DNA from: Trichoplax adhaerens | Taxonomy: Eukaryota; Placozoa; Uniplacotomia; Trichoplacea; Trichoplacidae | Direction: 5' to 3' | DNA: 32,086 bases | Assembly (NCBI RefSeq): GCF_000150275.1 | Contig: NW_002061016.1 | Coordinates: 1 to 32,086, forward strand | Part shown: in pieces, positions 1 through 10,342 of the stretch | Position numbering within the stretch: the first letter of the stretch is position 1 | Layout: each line of letters starts with the position of its first letter | Program-made: the position numbers and the translations under genes | The notes under the pieces: generated by a model | What the model was told of the DNA's origin: nothing | Seen by the model: only the letters and a program-made list of their open reading frames with translations | Databases searched by the model: none

Positions 1-257
1 ATAATGTCTGTATTAATTTAGCTATCAAATATGAGCTAAATTTCGTGAGCTGTTATGACTCATACATGATAGCTGCTGCCGAAGGGTATTTAAGCTCGGC
101 AAATAGTTGAATAAAAGAAGAGTTATATAGTTGTTTTAACGTAGAAACAAAGGTGTCTAAATTCTCGTGAGATAGTTAAGGAATACTGAATCCCGGAAAT
201 TATAGTAATTTAGAGATTTGTTTTAGGTTATCTTTGGCACGAAGCTGGTTTGTGACA
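1..257 (+). repeat. Terminal-repeat family R1, copy 1
   Basis: This copy matches the reverse complement of 6795-7050 along almost its whole length, with scattered substitutions and small indels. A partial third copy lies at 6286-6405. The repeat has TG...CA-type ends (TGTCTG near base 5, TGTGACA ending at 257), which suggests a solo LTR or other terminal repeat. It contains no coding sequence. The element may extend left of the window, so its outer edge and any target-site duplication cannot be judged. What I see is the inverted pair; the LTR reading is inference. Confidence 0.7.
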
Positions 258-1458
258 AGATAATGATGATCTGTTTGAGAAAAAGTATTCTGTTTGATGA
301 CCCAAGTCTGATTTGCAGCTTATTATGTTGCCATAAATAGATTTAACGAAATGTATTTAAGAACTGTGGAGATGAGCTCACATTGGAGAGACTTCATTTC
401 ACTTTGAGCTCTAAATACTAGATTCTCGTAGTAATAAATTATTGCTCTACTAATCCTAAACCTTGCCATAAAGCCTTTCAGAAATTTTCATTTGACTACG
501 ACAGTTATTTGTGAGATACTTTCATTACAATAATATACTAGAATCAACAAGCTAGGAGCTAGTTCAGTTTTACTCAAATCGTTTCAGTGATATGATTGTG
601 ATTCCAAGAAATGCTGTTGAGCCTCATAGACAATATCATTGCTAATATACTTCTTTTAGCTTTGACACTTAGAGAGAGCCCGATTCTAAAATAACAGAAT
701 CAAAATTTTCGCCTATATAAACGCTTCAGAAATTGTATTATCTGCTGTCGATTATAGTTCACAAAGCAAAATTATTCTAATAATTAATATTGTTTACTTA
801 TTAATTTGAAACCTAATTGTTTTCCATCTGTTGACTTAATTAATGGCTATAATCAAGGAAATTACGTAATTAAGTCATTAAATATAAGAAAATTTATGTT
901 ATTAATACCAACAAATCCGATAGATTCTTTAAATTACCCGTAAGTAATCTCGATTAATACATTTAAAATAAAATATTATAATTGCACATCCTCTATTAGG
1001 AATAGGTACAGTACGATAATAATGTAGAGATAGGCTCACATAGTAATTGATAATTTTATATTTTGAAATACGAGTTTCTTTGATGCTATGAGCCTGTTAG
1101 TCAGCAATTAATACCCGACAACAATATACGTGTATACGTATATTGGATATTATCTTATATAGTTTGATATTAATACTAAATTAATTAAAACAATTAGACT
1201 AATTTTATGATATTTTACCAGTGAGTAACAATAACATGATCATTTTCATTTAGTATTTGTCGCCGTAGCCGTCTCATTTTCATTCGTTCCATATACGTAT
1301 TATATGCTACGCTATAAGTAAAAATTAAAAATTTCTTAGAGCTCTTACTGGCAAGATGTACGAATCTCCTTGCAACTGAAGATTGATAGATCAATAGACT
1401 GTTTAAGAAGTTTTAAATAGTCCGATTTGTATGCTACTCGTTGGTTAATAATCAATAA
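258..1458. other. Non-coding upstream region of GPCR copy A
   Basis: No gene is seen on either strand. The stretch is AT-rich and broken by stops in all frames. It contains a hairpin at 1122-1145 and a TCCGATT motif at 1421-1427, 38 bases before the start codon of copy A. The same heptamer lies shortly upstream of copies B and C. The promoter of copy A presumably lies here, but no clear TATA box is placed. Confidence 0.5.
1122..1145. repeat. Perfect inverted repeat (10-bp arms, 4-base loop)
   Basis: The arms CAATATACGT (1122-1131) and ACGTATATTG (1136-1145) are exact reverse complements around GTAT. The repeat lies about 310 bases upstream of GPCR copy A. It could be a cruciform or a dimeric factor site, or chance in AT-rich DNA. 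Confidence 0.6.
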
Positions 1459-2475
1459 ATGGCATCAATATTTAATAGCAATTATGTCGCCGTAGGCATA
1501 GCTTGGACATTCGGCATAATTGGGACGCTAGCTAATATCGTTGCGCTTATTACAGCGAAAGCTCAAATCCAAAGATTGAAAGCCGTATCTACAATTTCAT
1601 CCCCTATAGTATATAGCATACGCAATCCTATAAAGCATCAAGCTTTTCTGATTTTTATGATTAATTTGGCGATTTCTGATTTGTTTGGCTCATTATATTT
1701 ATTGCTTATGGGAAGCTCCGATCTCTATTCTAGATTAGATAACCTAGAAGTTGCTAATGCCTCAAATTCTATTTCCAATTCCACTCCTGTTGACATCGCT
1801 TGGCCATATCATCCAACTTGCTACATGGCAAGGTCTTTGCTGATTCTTTCCATAAGCGAATCAACCACTTTAACAGTATTAATTGCAACCGAAAGATACA
1901 TGCTAGTTATGTGGCCCTTTTCTAATCACAATCATATTACTCCTAAGAGAGCAGTGATTCAATCTGTAATTTCCTGGAATACCAGCATAGTATTAGCTAT
2001 AACTTGCAATATTATAGCGGCCAAAACTCTGTTACCTCCTCCCAGTAGGTACACTTATCGCTATCATAACTTGTGCTACATCGATGATATCAATAATTCC
2101 TCGGTTCGATTATTCTTCTTATCCATGATAGTCCTTGGCTTAATATCCCATGTAATAATTATATGCACATATATTATTATTGCGTGCAAATTTCATTACG
2201 GCCCCAATAGGAGACTTAAAACAATTTATCATTCACGAGCTAAGTTACCAAAAAAAGCTGTATTTCTAGCATATACTATCGGATTTGTCAATTTTATTGC
2301 TTGGTTCCCAGCCTTCGCGGTGGGATTAATTATATTTTGTAATTATCAATTTCTAGTGGATAATATACTTTTTCAAGACGTTATTGCCATAATATATTTG
2401 CTTCTTCAAGCTAAATGCAGTATTAATCCAATTATTTTTATAATATCTTCACGTAAAAAATTCTCTATTTGCTAA
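1459..2475 (+). CDS. Class A GPCR, LGR/relaxin-receptor-like 7TM, copy A (intact)
   Basis: This is a single-exon, 338-residue seven-helix plasma-membrane receptor; its ligand is unknown. Class A landmarks are in order: N26 in TM1 (GTLAN), D74 in TM2 (NLAISD), C121 before TM3 with C206 in the second extracellular loop (the usual disulfide), ERY at 145-147 in place of DRY, W173 in TM4, WFP at 282-284 in TM6, and NPIIF at 323-327 in place of NPxxY. The W-C spacing before TM3, the SES-rich TM3 and CSINP in TM7 resemble LGR, relaxin and glycoprotein-hormone receptors. There is no leucine-rich ectodomain and the N-terminus is only about 10 residues. Sequons lie at N100, N107, N212 and N213, all extracellular. 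Intracellular loop 1 is about 20 residues longer than usual. The protein ends four residues after RKK, so it almost lacks a C-terminal tail. I chose this ATG because it sits directly before TM1 and aligns with the starts of copies B and C. Confidence 0.93.
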   Translation: MASIFNSNYVAVGIAWTFGIIGTLANIVALITAKAQIQRLKAVSTISSPIVYSIRNPIKHQAFLIFMINLAISDLFGSLYLLLMGSSDLYSRLDNLEVANASNSISNSTPVDIAWPYHPTCYMARSLLILSISESTTLTVLIATERYMLVMWPFSNHNHITPKRAVIQSVISWNTSIVLAITCNIIAAKTLLPPPSRYTYRYHNLCYIDDINNSSVRLFFLSMIVLGLISHVIIICTYIIIACKFHYGPNRRLKTIYHSRAKLPKKAVFLAYTIGFVNFIAWFPAFAVGLIIFCNYQFLVDNILFQDVIAIIYLLLQAKCSINPIIFIISSRKKFSIC

Positions 2476-4940
2476 ATCGAAATGAATGCCTGATAGTATT
2501 CATAGAAGTTTGGGATAAATTTTTCATGTTGAAATTAGATTATAAGAAATTCGCCTAACTAACAATTTACTTTGAACACCGCCAAAAAAATGATTCCAAT
2601 ACCTTAATTTCATTTAGCTGACTTATTGGATGTTGTAGATGATGCAATGCCATTGATTGGCTGAAATATTATTCTATGCAAACATACCGTTCACCTAGAA
2701 TTACTTAATTATCACAGGACCTATTTCTAAGATACCTACCTTGGAAAACGAATCCATATCGTAGGACGATTGATTTGAATTACATTATTTTTTTCAACCT
2801 TATCACGATAATAGCATCCATTTATCCCTAAATCAGCTCTAAATTTACAAATTTGTAATTATTGATAGTTCTGTCTTGTTTTGGTATACCATTCATTTGG
2901 AAGATCTCTTTATAAGAAGTGGCAAATGAAAATATTCAGTGTTTGCATTTTTTTTAACGATCTATTTACAAGATTAACTGGTATTAACATCATTTAATGA
3001 AATAGTGAAACGTCTCCTAAAATCTAGAATTCTCAATTTAAAAGAATTTAGCTTTTTTCGATACGGACAGTAATGCTTCATGATTTATTTCATATATTAA
3101 ATTTAACACATTAATATCAATTTCATTAAATATTGACACTTATTTTAAGTAAAATGTAAAGGCATGGAACATGTCCTTGATTTTATTTCTTAAAGTTTAG
3201 TATTTACTACTCACAATAAGCTGAAATTCATTCTTTAAAAGAGTAAAATCCAGCTTCAATCTCTCAATAACTTTTGTCATATTTATAAAAAATTCAGAAT
3301 TTAAGAATCATTACTGTTAATCTAAATCACATTAAAAAATGATTGAATCTAAAGCATGAACAATCAGATTGATCTCTTTCTTTTCTTTATAATAAAAGTA
3401 TAACAGTATTCTACTGCGTACGACTCAAAAATCAGTCACCTCCTTGCCGCTTTAATTCTGCCGGAGATATATAGTTTTAAGATCAAGATGATACTAACCA
3501 TATGTCACAAATCCCACTTGTGATTTGGTTATGTAAGGCGCTATAGTAATTGTGTAAAGCTTCCACTGACTTGGGCGCCTTCTACTAAGGGAAAACTAAC
3601 TCTTTCCTCACAGTCACACAACTACTCAGGTTTCTTTCAAACCACTACTTTTTATTCGGCCATCCGATTTCTAGTCTCTACTAGCTTGTCCTAGCCCGGA
3701 GCGACTACTACTTAAGTTAATCCTATATTACACAATATTATATCCAGGTAAATATAATTAAATCTTTGTTGATTGCTCCATTTATAATAATTGTAAACAA
3801 CCAGTACTAATGCCCCATGGTTGTCTACCAAAATGGTAAACAACCGGGTTAATCAATTATTATTGCCTAATTTATAATTTACGGAGCTACACTTCGTAAC
3901 ACCATACTATAGAAAATATAATGGCTCTGAAAAATTTACAGTCACTGCGTATAATACGACGTTAATACCTTATTCAAAAACTCAAATACGGACAGCTAAC
4001 ACTCTGATAGTATAGCATACATGTTACATGTAAAAATTACATTAGTTAACAAATTGCATACATAAAACGCCATTGCCTTAAATTTAATAATAAATTGACT
4101 GCTGGAAGCATCCATCCAGCTTGGCAAAGGTTAAAGACATAAAAAACTATTACGAATATTAAAACAAGCTATTCGAATATACTACTGCACGTAGTACTAT
4201 CACTCCCTCATTCGTAGCAAAGATTCGCAAAGTACTTCAGTGCAAGTGCGATAACTCTGACGACTTCCCCTTCTATTTTCAGTCTCTACGGGTGCGATGC
4301 ATTAAAACTCGATTCCTTAGCAGAATCCCATATGCGACTGATTAATTGCTACATTTTCCTTCACATTACGACTCCCATACAGTTCTTAAGCAATTTTTAC
4401 GTTTATTCTACAACCACACACACTTAAACTGATTTCCATAGTAAATTCTAGTGTTAACAGGAGTGAATTCATATGATACAAGTTATATAAATTAATATGT
4501 GGGTATCTACAATTGCTAAATAGTTATGTAAATATTCTGGAATTTTGGTAGCTGCGGGCTAGCGGGTATTGAGATGCTAATCTTCGGATGATATACGGTT
4601 TAATTGTTAGAGCTTGGTACACCTTTTTATAAACTGTAAATTAAGACGCAATAGTCTAGATTTTATATCAAATTCTATCGCAGCAGCATAAACTTCAAGC
4701 TCAGTAAAATTGCACATCAAGCACAGTATATGATCTTATTTAGACTATTTAAAATTATTCGCTATTCTTTAATCAATAATTATTTAGTTGTTAAACATAA
4801 TGACATAACAAGTACCCAGATAGTAAAGTATAAGTTATATGCTATCACCGTTTAAACATCAAAAGCTATTAAATTTTTTTTAATGGTATTTCAGCAAGTA
4901 AAAGATTGCGTGCAGTAACTATGCGTAAAATTTAGTATAC
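2476..4940. other. Intergenic region downstream of GPCR copy A
   Basis: No coding region can be supported. Most of it is AT-rich sequence. A less AT-rich patch at about 3420-3720 differs in base composition from its surroundings and may be an old repeat insertion; it contains a short inverted repeat around 3507-3525. A second inverted repeat lies at 3793-3828. Confidence 0.45.
3793..3828. repeat. Inverted repeat with extra direct copy
   Basis: The arms GTAAACAACCA (3793-3803) and TGGTTGTCTAC (3818-3828) pair with one mismatch across a 14-base loop. A third GTAAACAACC follows at about 3836. This is probably a fragment of a decayed element; no function is assigned. Confidence 0.5.
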
Positions 4941-4971
4941 GAATATGTTAAACGTAATTGTATCAAGCTAA

Positions 4972-5345
4972 TATCATCTTAATATTAATTGCTATTGAAT
5001 ATTGCTCTATTAATGACTTTATGTAATGGCTTTTTATATGTATTTTGTGATAGCATGCAAAGTCCAGCAAGTCAATAGTAGCAAAATCTTAACTAGAATA
5101 AATTATAACAATCAGAAGCCGGAAAGAAAAATTTGAAAATAGCCGTTACAATTTCGATGGCAAATTTTATAGCTTAGCTGCCTGCTTTTATTGTAGGATT
5201 TATTACGATTACCGATTCTAATTTTGTAGCAAAGCTTCCCACTTTTAGCAAAATTTCTTCTACGAGTCTTTATTATGTTTTAATCCAACTCCTGTATTAA
5301 TCCGATAATACATATATTTTCTACCAGGAAAAAAACAACAAGCGC
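4972..5345 (+). pseudogene. GPCR pseudogene copy A' (TM3/TM5-TM7 remnant)
   Basis: This is a degraded relative of the neighbouring receptors. Reading across frames, a TM3-like piece (ILIAIEY) at about 4981-5010 is followed almost at once by the end of TM5 (MYFVIACK, about 5037-5061), so TM4 and most of TM5 seem deleted. A clear TM6 follows at about 5138-5215, where the WFP tryptophan is an in-frame TAG (NFIA-stop-LPAF). TM7 (CINPIIH..STRKK) at about 5290-5335 is in another frame. Order and spacing match copies A-C. No start or TM1-TM2 is recognisable. It is certainly non-functional as a receptor. Confidence 0.75.
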
Positions 5346-5809
5346 AATTCATAATAAAAATCCTAATGTAATGTGGATTGTTTAGGATGAGGAAAGTATC
5401 AAGACTGTAGCATGTGACTATTATTGCTAAAGTGTGAATGGAATAGATGTAAAACTGTTACTGAAATATTACTATAACTTTAGCTTTATTTTATGATTAT
5501 TCTACGGCTAGCATGGAGAGGCGATAACGCAGTTAAAGACAAACTAGTACACAAACAATTGGATGTGACAGCTTTAAAGATTTTATATAATTCTTGCCAT
5601 TAATAGACATTACCGAGCAGTATTTACATATGCAGAGTATCTAAATCGTGACCTATTTGCCTGGCCTTGAACAAATATAAAATTTAAATACAATATTTAA
5701 CTTATTCTTAGTAAGCTAGAAATCATACGAATACAAGTTAATTTTAAAATTTATCATAAATTTTGATGAGAGAATTTCGAACTAAGCAATGTAAAAGAGG
5801 TATACTTTG

Positions 5810-6210
5810 ATGAATGAAACTGAGTAGCCCCTTGTCACACATCACTAGGGACAAACTAGTCTACACACGCCAATGCTTATGAAGAATGGCTCTTACTGAC
5901 TTTAAGAGGCGAAACTAGCTACATCACCAAAATAATTCAGTTCCTAAGACCGAATACTATAGTATAAGTACAGCTTCACTGATAGTGTAGGCGAGATAGC
6001 CAGAGATTTACTACTATTTATTACTGAAGAAAGCTTGACAACCAAGATTAAAGTCTTGACAATTTAATAGCAATTGACAAACTAGTTGACTAACTAACCG
6101 ACTAACTAACTAAAAAGTGGTCTTTAGGCACCAGCCTTTTATAGTCTCGTCAGAAACTCCTGTTGCACATAAAATAAAATTATCCTTCTAAAGTTATCTA
6201 ACAGACGTAT
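5810..6210 (-). mobile_element. Probable LTR-like repeat with promoter core (- strand)
   Basis: On the - strand a TATAAAAGG box (6135-6143) is preceded by CGAGAC and followed downstream by an AATAAA signal (6017-6022), the order of a U3-R-U5 unit. The 11-base core AGACTATAAAA also occurs at 9765-9775. A short CTAAC-type run lies at about 6080-6112. The ends are not defined and no target-site duplication was found, so the coordinates are approximate and the LTR call is inference. Confidence 0.4.
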
Positions 6211-6285
6211 AGATTATTATATATTAATCATCATTAGACCAGATAAATTACCATAGAAAACTTGCTCTATACATTATGGCTGTGG

Positions 6286-6405
6286 CGTCATAAACCAGCA
6301 TTACGAAAAGGTTTACGCACAAGAAAATCTCTAAATTTCTAAATTTTCGGGATTCGGTATCTCTAAACTACTCACAAGAACTTAGACGCTTTTGCTTCTA
6401 CGTTA
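6286..6405 (-). repeat. Terminal-repeat family R1, partial diverged copy
   Basis: This 120-base stretch is collinear with the first half of 6795-7050, in the same orientation. It shares blocks such as AAACCAGC, AAATCTCT, GGGATTC and TTCTACGTTA. It is more diverged than the other two copies and lacks the distal half. Confidence 0.6.
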
Positions 6406-6794
6406 CAAAGCTAGGGAACTGATTTTATTTAATAATTTGGAGAGTCTAAATGCTTTTTGGTAATGGCTAACATTAATGAATCATCTTACAAAAATATTTA
6501 TCGATGAGGACATTTACCGGCTGATTTTACCTTATCAGACTTCTGTATGTCCATTCGCATCGTCATTTTAATATACCTACATTCTAATATTGATCATAAT
6601 TACAGCTACAAAAACTTGTACTGTATTTAAATATTATATAAGAATTTTATTACAGTAAAAAATATAGTATACTGTAACATAAAGTATTATACCTTTAGTA
6701 ATTCCTAATGTAAGTAATTAATTGTAATCGCCATATATAAATGTTAATTCGTTAAATTTAGTCTTTTAATTCTTCACGATGGTGCGTACGTTGA

Positions 6795-7050
6795 TGTCAC
6801 AAACCAGCTTCGTGACAAAGATAGCGCAAAACAAATCTCTCCATTACTATAGTTTCCGGGATTCAGTATCCCTTAACTGTTTTACAAGAATTTAGACACC
6901 TTTGGTTCTACGTTGAGCAGCAATAGAACTCCTCCTTTATTCAACTATCTGCCGACCTTAAACACCCTTCGGCAGCAGCTATCATCTATGAGTCATAACA
7001 GCTCACGAAATTTAGTTCATATTGGATATCTAAATTAATACAGAAATTAT
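6795..7050 (-). repeat. Terminal-repeat family R1, copy 2 (inverted relative to 1-257)
   Basis: This is a reverse-complement match of 1-257, starting TGTCACAAACC at 6795 and ending near CAGAAATTAT. The two copies face each other across about 6.5 kb that holds GPCR copies A and A'. No ORF is present. It could be a solo LTR of an unknown element or one arm of a large inverted repeat. Confidence 0.7.
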
Positions 7051-7440
7051 TTATAATCTTAGACATATACTGAACGATTCTAGACAATTATATTAAAGTA
7101 TATCCATACACAGAATTATTAATAGTATCATATATTATTGAATATTTTTAGGATATTCATCACAAGCATTGCAAGACTTAACACTACAATCAATTAACAT
7201 TTGTTACCGTATAAGAACTCTTACTATAGTGCAATACAACATAATTTAAATTAACAAAATAATAACTGCTGTAGTTCTTACTTTAATTCACTATTAGTTA
7301 TCTCCATATATAAATGTTAACCACTAAATTTAGTCTCTTACTCTTCACGGTGTTTCGTACCGTGGCACTTGACAAGTTGTAGTAACAGTACTATATTCTT
7401 ATTAGATCTTATAATAGATTAGAGTAGTAATCTATAGAAG

Positions 7441-8000
7441 TGTGATATATACCAATCATGAAATTCCAAATTTTAGAAAAATAAGGGCTTTATTGAATCT
7501 TATACAAAGATTAACTACACACAGCTCTACTCTAGCCGAATACTACTACGAAAAACTTCTACAACGAACTAACTGAATAATCTAAAGTTGCATGCTTTTA
7601 TACTTTTCGTAGCATTCGCAGCTACAATCCGCATGGCAACCTTTTACCTTATTTTACACATAGTTAAATTATTCTTAGTAAGACTATTCTACTGCGGACC
7701 ATCATTAATCCAATATGGATACGACTACAGTACTGGCGTAGACATTATTCACACCAGCCAAAGTACAATGAATTAACCATATCCTAATTTATGATTTATA
7801 GTTCTATTTTTACCTATAGCCTTATTAGTAACTCAACACCTTACTGTACGTATATAGTCATCAGTACTCTAGCATAGAGTCTATACCACTACAGTCTACA
7901 GTATAGTTATAGCTACCAAATATCTCTTAGGATAAATATCTATCGTACATTATACTAAACATGGCTAACAGTCTACAATCACAATAGTAGTTACATTACA
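7441..8000 (-). mobile_element. Solo LTR, family R3, copy 1
   Basis: It is collinear with 30781-31160. Termini are TGT...ACA, flanked by AGAAG (7436-7440) and GGAAG (8001-8005), a 5-bp target-site duplication with one mismatch. Read on the - strand it has LTR order: a TATAAAAG box (7595-7602), an initiator-like TTCAGTT (7571-7577) about 28 bases downstream, then AATAAAG (7489-7494). About 190 bases at 7776-7965 are absent from the other copy. They may be extra U3 sequence lost there or an insertion here. A 62-codon ORF on the opposite strand (7588-7776) is a shadow. No internal retroelement genes adjoin it. Confidence 0.7.
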
Positions 8001-9378
8001 GGAAGTAACTTAAAATAAGTGCTTTACGTTAAAATAGTAAACTTATCAGGAATTAATTCGTGGTATGGATAATGTAAAAAAACTGATCAAGTATACTTAA
8101 AAAATGCAGATAATGGTTTCGGCGACAATCTCTTATTGAATACCAATCTTCACATATCAATAATTATAATAGAACGCTTTTAAGAAAAATCCCCCTAAAA
8201 CTGGAGTTAATAATTTATTGAGTCTGAAGAGGTTATTTGCTATAATGATACGAGTATTACTGATAAAGAAATGCTTCAAGATACAAAAATACGTTTTTAG
8301 AGATTTAGATTCAGCTTAATCTGAGTAGAAGTCTCTTACATATTATACTTAGCCCCTATACTTTGAAAGATAGTGTCTCTATTACTACTGTATAGCAAAT
8401 TTTCTAATAGACTAGTTACCCTTCAAATCGTACTTTGTCGCTAATAATTAACTATTAATAGATAGATATGAAAAGCATTCTCCACAGTTGAATAAAATTG
8501 TTACATTATTATTTAAAGCAAATTATTTCTCTTGATTTGGAGATGAACCACCGTAGTTTATATCAGTAATAATCCCGTGCAAGATGATTTAGAAAACGAA
8601 TACATATTTAGGGATTTGATGAGTCTATTAACTTCAATAGCAATGAAGATCTAGAGAAAGTGAACGGTAATAACGGTAAAACCTACAGTAATAGGCTTTT
8701 AATGTCAAACTAGGATACCTAAGCGCATATGAATAAGCCACCTTAGAATTAATAACATGACCTTTTAATAGTTTACGAGGTACTATTTATTGAAAAGGTA
8801 AGATAAAAATAGGAACAGATTTTAATCTATCTGAAAATGATATTATTATATATAGAGTATAAATATCTTCAATAGCATTATCGAATAATTTCAATTTAGT
8901 GATATCAAGTACAAATATTACCATATTACTAATGGAAATGATGTACTGATATTAATTTCGTAGGAATCTACTGTAATGGAAGTACTGTAACATACTTATG
9001 CTAAGTTCAATAAGATATTTGGTACGATTAAATAATTCCAGTATTATCTGGAGATCGTAAACAAGATGGTTGCATAATTATATAAATTAATGCAGTGAAG
9101 ACCGTCCTTATTCTTGAGATTGCAGATTTACAATCTGCAGTTGTAGAAATTTTGTTAACGAGAATACGTAATAAACTCTGTTTTACTTAAAGTCTTTTAT
9201 GACAATAATATACCAGTGAAGAAATATGAAAATTTATTACGTGACCAAACTATGTTAACAGACATAAGTGTACTAATTGTCCTCTCTTTTTAATATCTAT
9301 TGTAGTAGGGTAAGATTTGCTTCATTAATCAATTACATTTAATTAGTGCTCAATTAAGACTTTTTAATTTCTAATTCC
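8001..9378. other. Intergenic region, no gene seen
   Basis: All frames are interrupted. The only structure noted is a perfect 8-bp-arm hairpin, TGCAGATT/AATCTGCA, at 9121-9139. I see no receptor remnant here. Confidence 0.4.
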
Positions 9379-9416
9379 TAGTACAGTACATTACAGTACA
9401 GTACTGTACACAGTAC
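9379..9416. repeat. GTAC-rich palindromic cluster
   Basis: AGTACAGTACATTACAG and following bases form overlapping palindromes, including the perfect 14-mer GTACAGTACTGTAC at 9396-9409. The cluster abuts the left arm of inverted repeat R2. Related TGTACTGTACAG lies at about 9701-9712. Confidence 0.55.
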
Positions 9417-9537
9417 ACGATATAAAGTTACTGAACCTCTGACAGGTCTACACGGTACGGTATAAAGTTACTGAACCTCTCTTAAATGAGCACATTATCG
9501 TAAACCGTCAGTAAAGCGACGGGAGTTTGCACTAGTG
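9412..9537 (+). repeat. Inverted repeat R2, left arm
   Basis: It matches the reverse complement of 15110-15226 through blocks such as ATAAAGTTACTGAACCTC, GACAGGTCTA, AATGAGCACATTATCGTAAA, GACGGGAGTTTG and CACTAGTG/ACTAGTG. This arm also holds a 20-base direct repeat (9421-9440 and 9461-9480, identical, 40-base period); the right arm has unrelated filler at that point. The two arms bracket GPCR copies B and C. Confidence 0.75.
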
Positions 9538-9585
9538 TTTATTAATAATTACTTGCTATTGCCAAGGTATCAGAAAGTTCAATAT

Positions 9586-10010
9586 TGTTGACGTGTCGGA
9601 GCTAACACGCTTAGTCAGTAAACGTTAATTATAACACCTTAAGTGTAAGGTGCAATTACTTTGCAGAGCCTTGAGGCTCTAGTTGCTATACTAGGATATG
9701 TGTACTGTACAGTGTAAGTCGCTATGTCAAGAATATTCGCAAGTGTACCGTCGGTGTTGGCCGAGACTATAAAAAGCCGAGTACTAGCTTAGCTGCTCAG
9801 TTCCAATTAGTCATTTGCAGGATCTTTTGACTATTATTGCTAAAAGTATTCTTACGTTTTTCTTTAGTACATTTTACGACTAAGATTACCGAAAATAAAG
9901 TGAAGTATTTAAACCTATTACTCATTATTAGCTTGTTTGTGTAGCTGAGAGTTAGTTCAACCACGATAGGTCCCTAAGTTATTAGGAATACGAGTACTAG
10001 TGAAGATAGT
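9586..10010 (+). mobile_element. LTR-like promoter unit upstream of GPCR copy B
   Basis: A TATAAAAAG box (9768-9776) lies 29 bases before an initiator-like TCAGTT (9797-9802), followed by AATAAAG (9894-9900). This U3-R-U5-like order is on the + strand. It is less AT-rich than its surroundings. A hairpin AGAGCC/GGCTCT lies at 9665-9680. The left edge is guessed from a TGTTGACGTG start near 9586; no second copy or target-site duplication was found. It points toward GPCR copy B, 540 bases downstream of the TATA box to the ATG. Confidence 0.4.
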
Positions 10011-10342
10011 GTTTAAGACCCATTTTCTACTTGCAAAGGAGATTTGTAATATAATATTCGAATACAATAAAATTTTACTAAAAAACTGTAATCAATAGCA
10101 AGGAAAAAAACATCAATTTTATACATTTAGTATTGCTATTGTACCCTACTATTAATAGTTAATTAGTGCATAATTGTATGCTATTTCACAACAATTTACG
10201 TATACAGCAGCTGCTATCAACTATGTACGCTAAATGTCTAGATGAGATCTACATTTTCCGAATTCACTATCTTGTATATATGCTCAAGTACGTCCGATTC
10301 CTATTTATAAACTGATTTTATTTATTCTATTAAGACATCAAG

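Noticed and set aside
7588-7776. A 62-codon + strand ORF with a GPSLIQYGYDYSTG stretch
   Set aside because: It lies antisense inside the R3 LTR, and the homologous stretch at 30950-31100 is broken by stops, so it is a shadow of repeat DNA.
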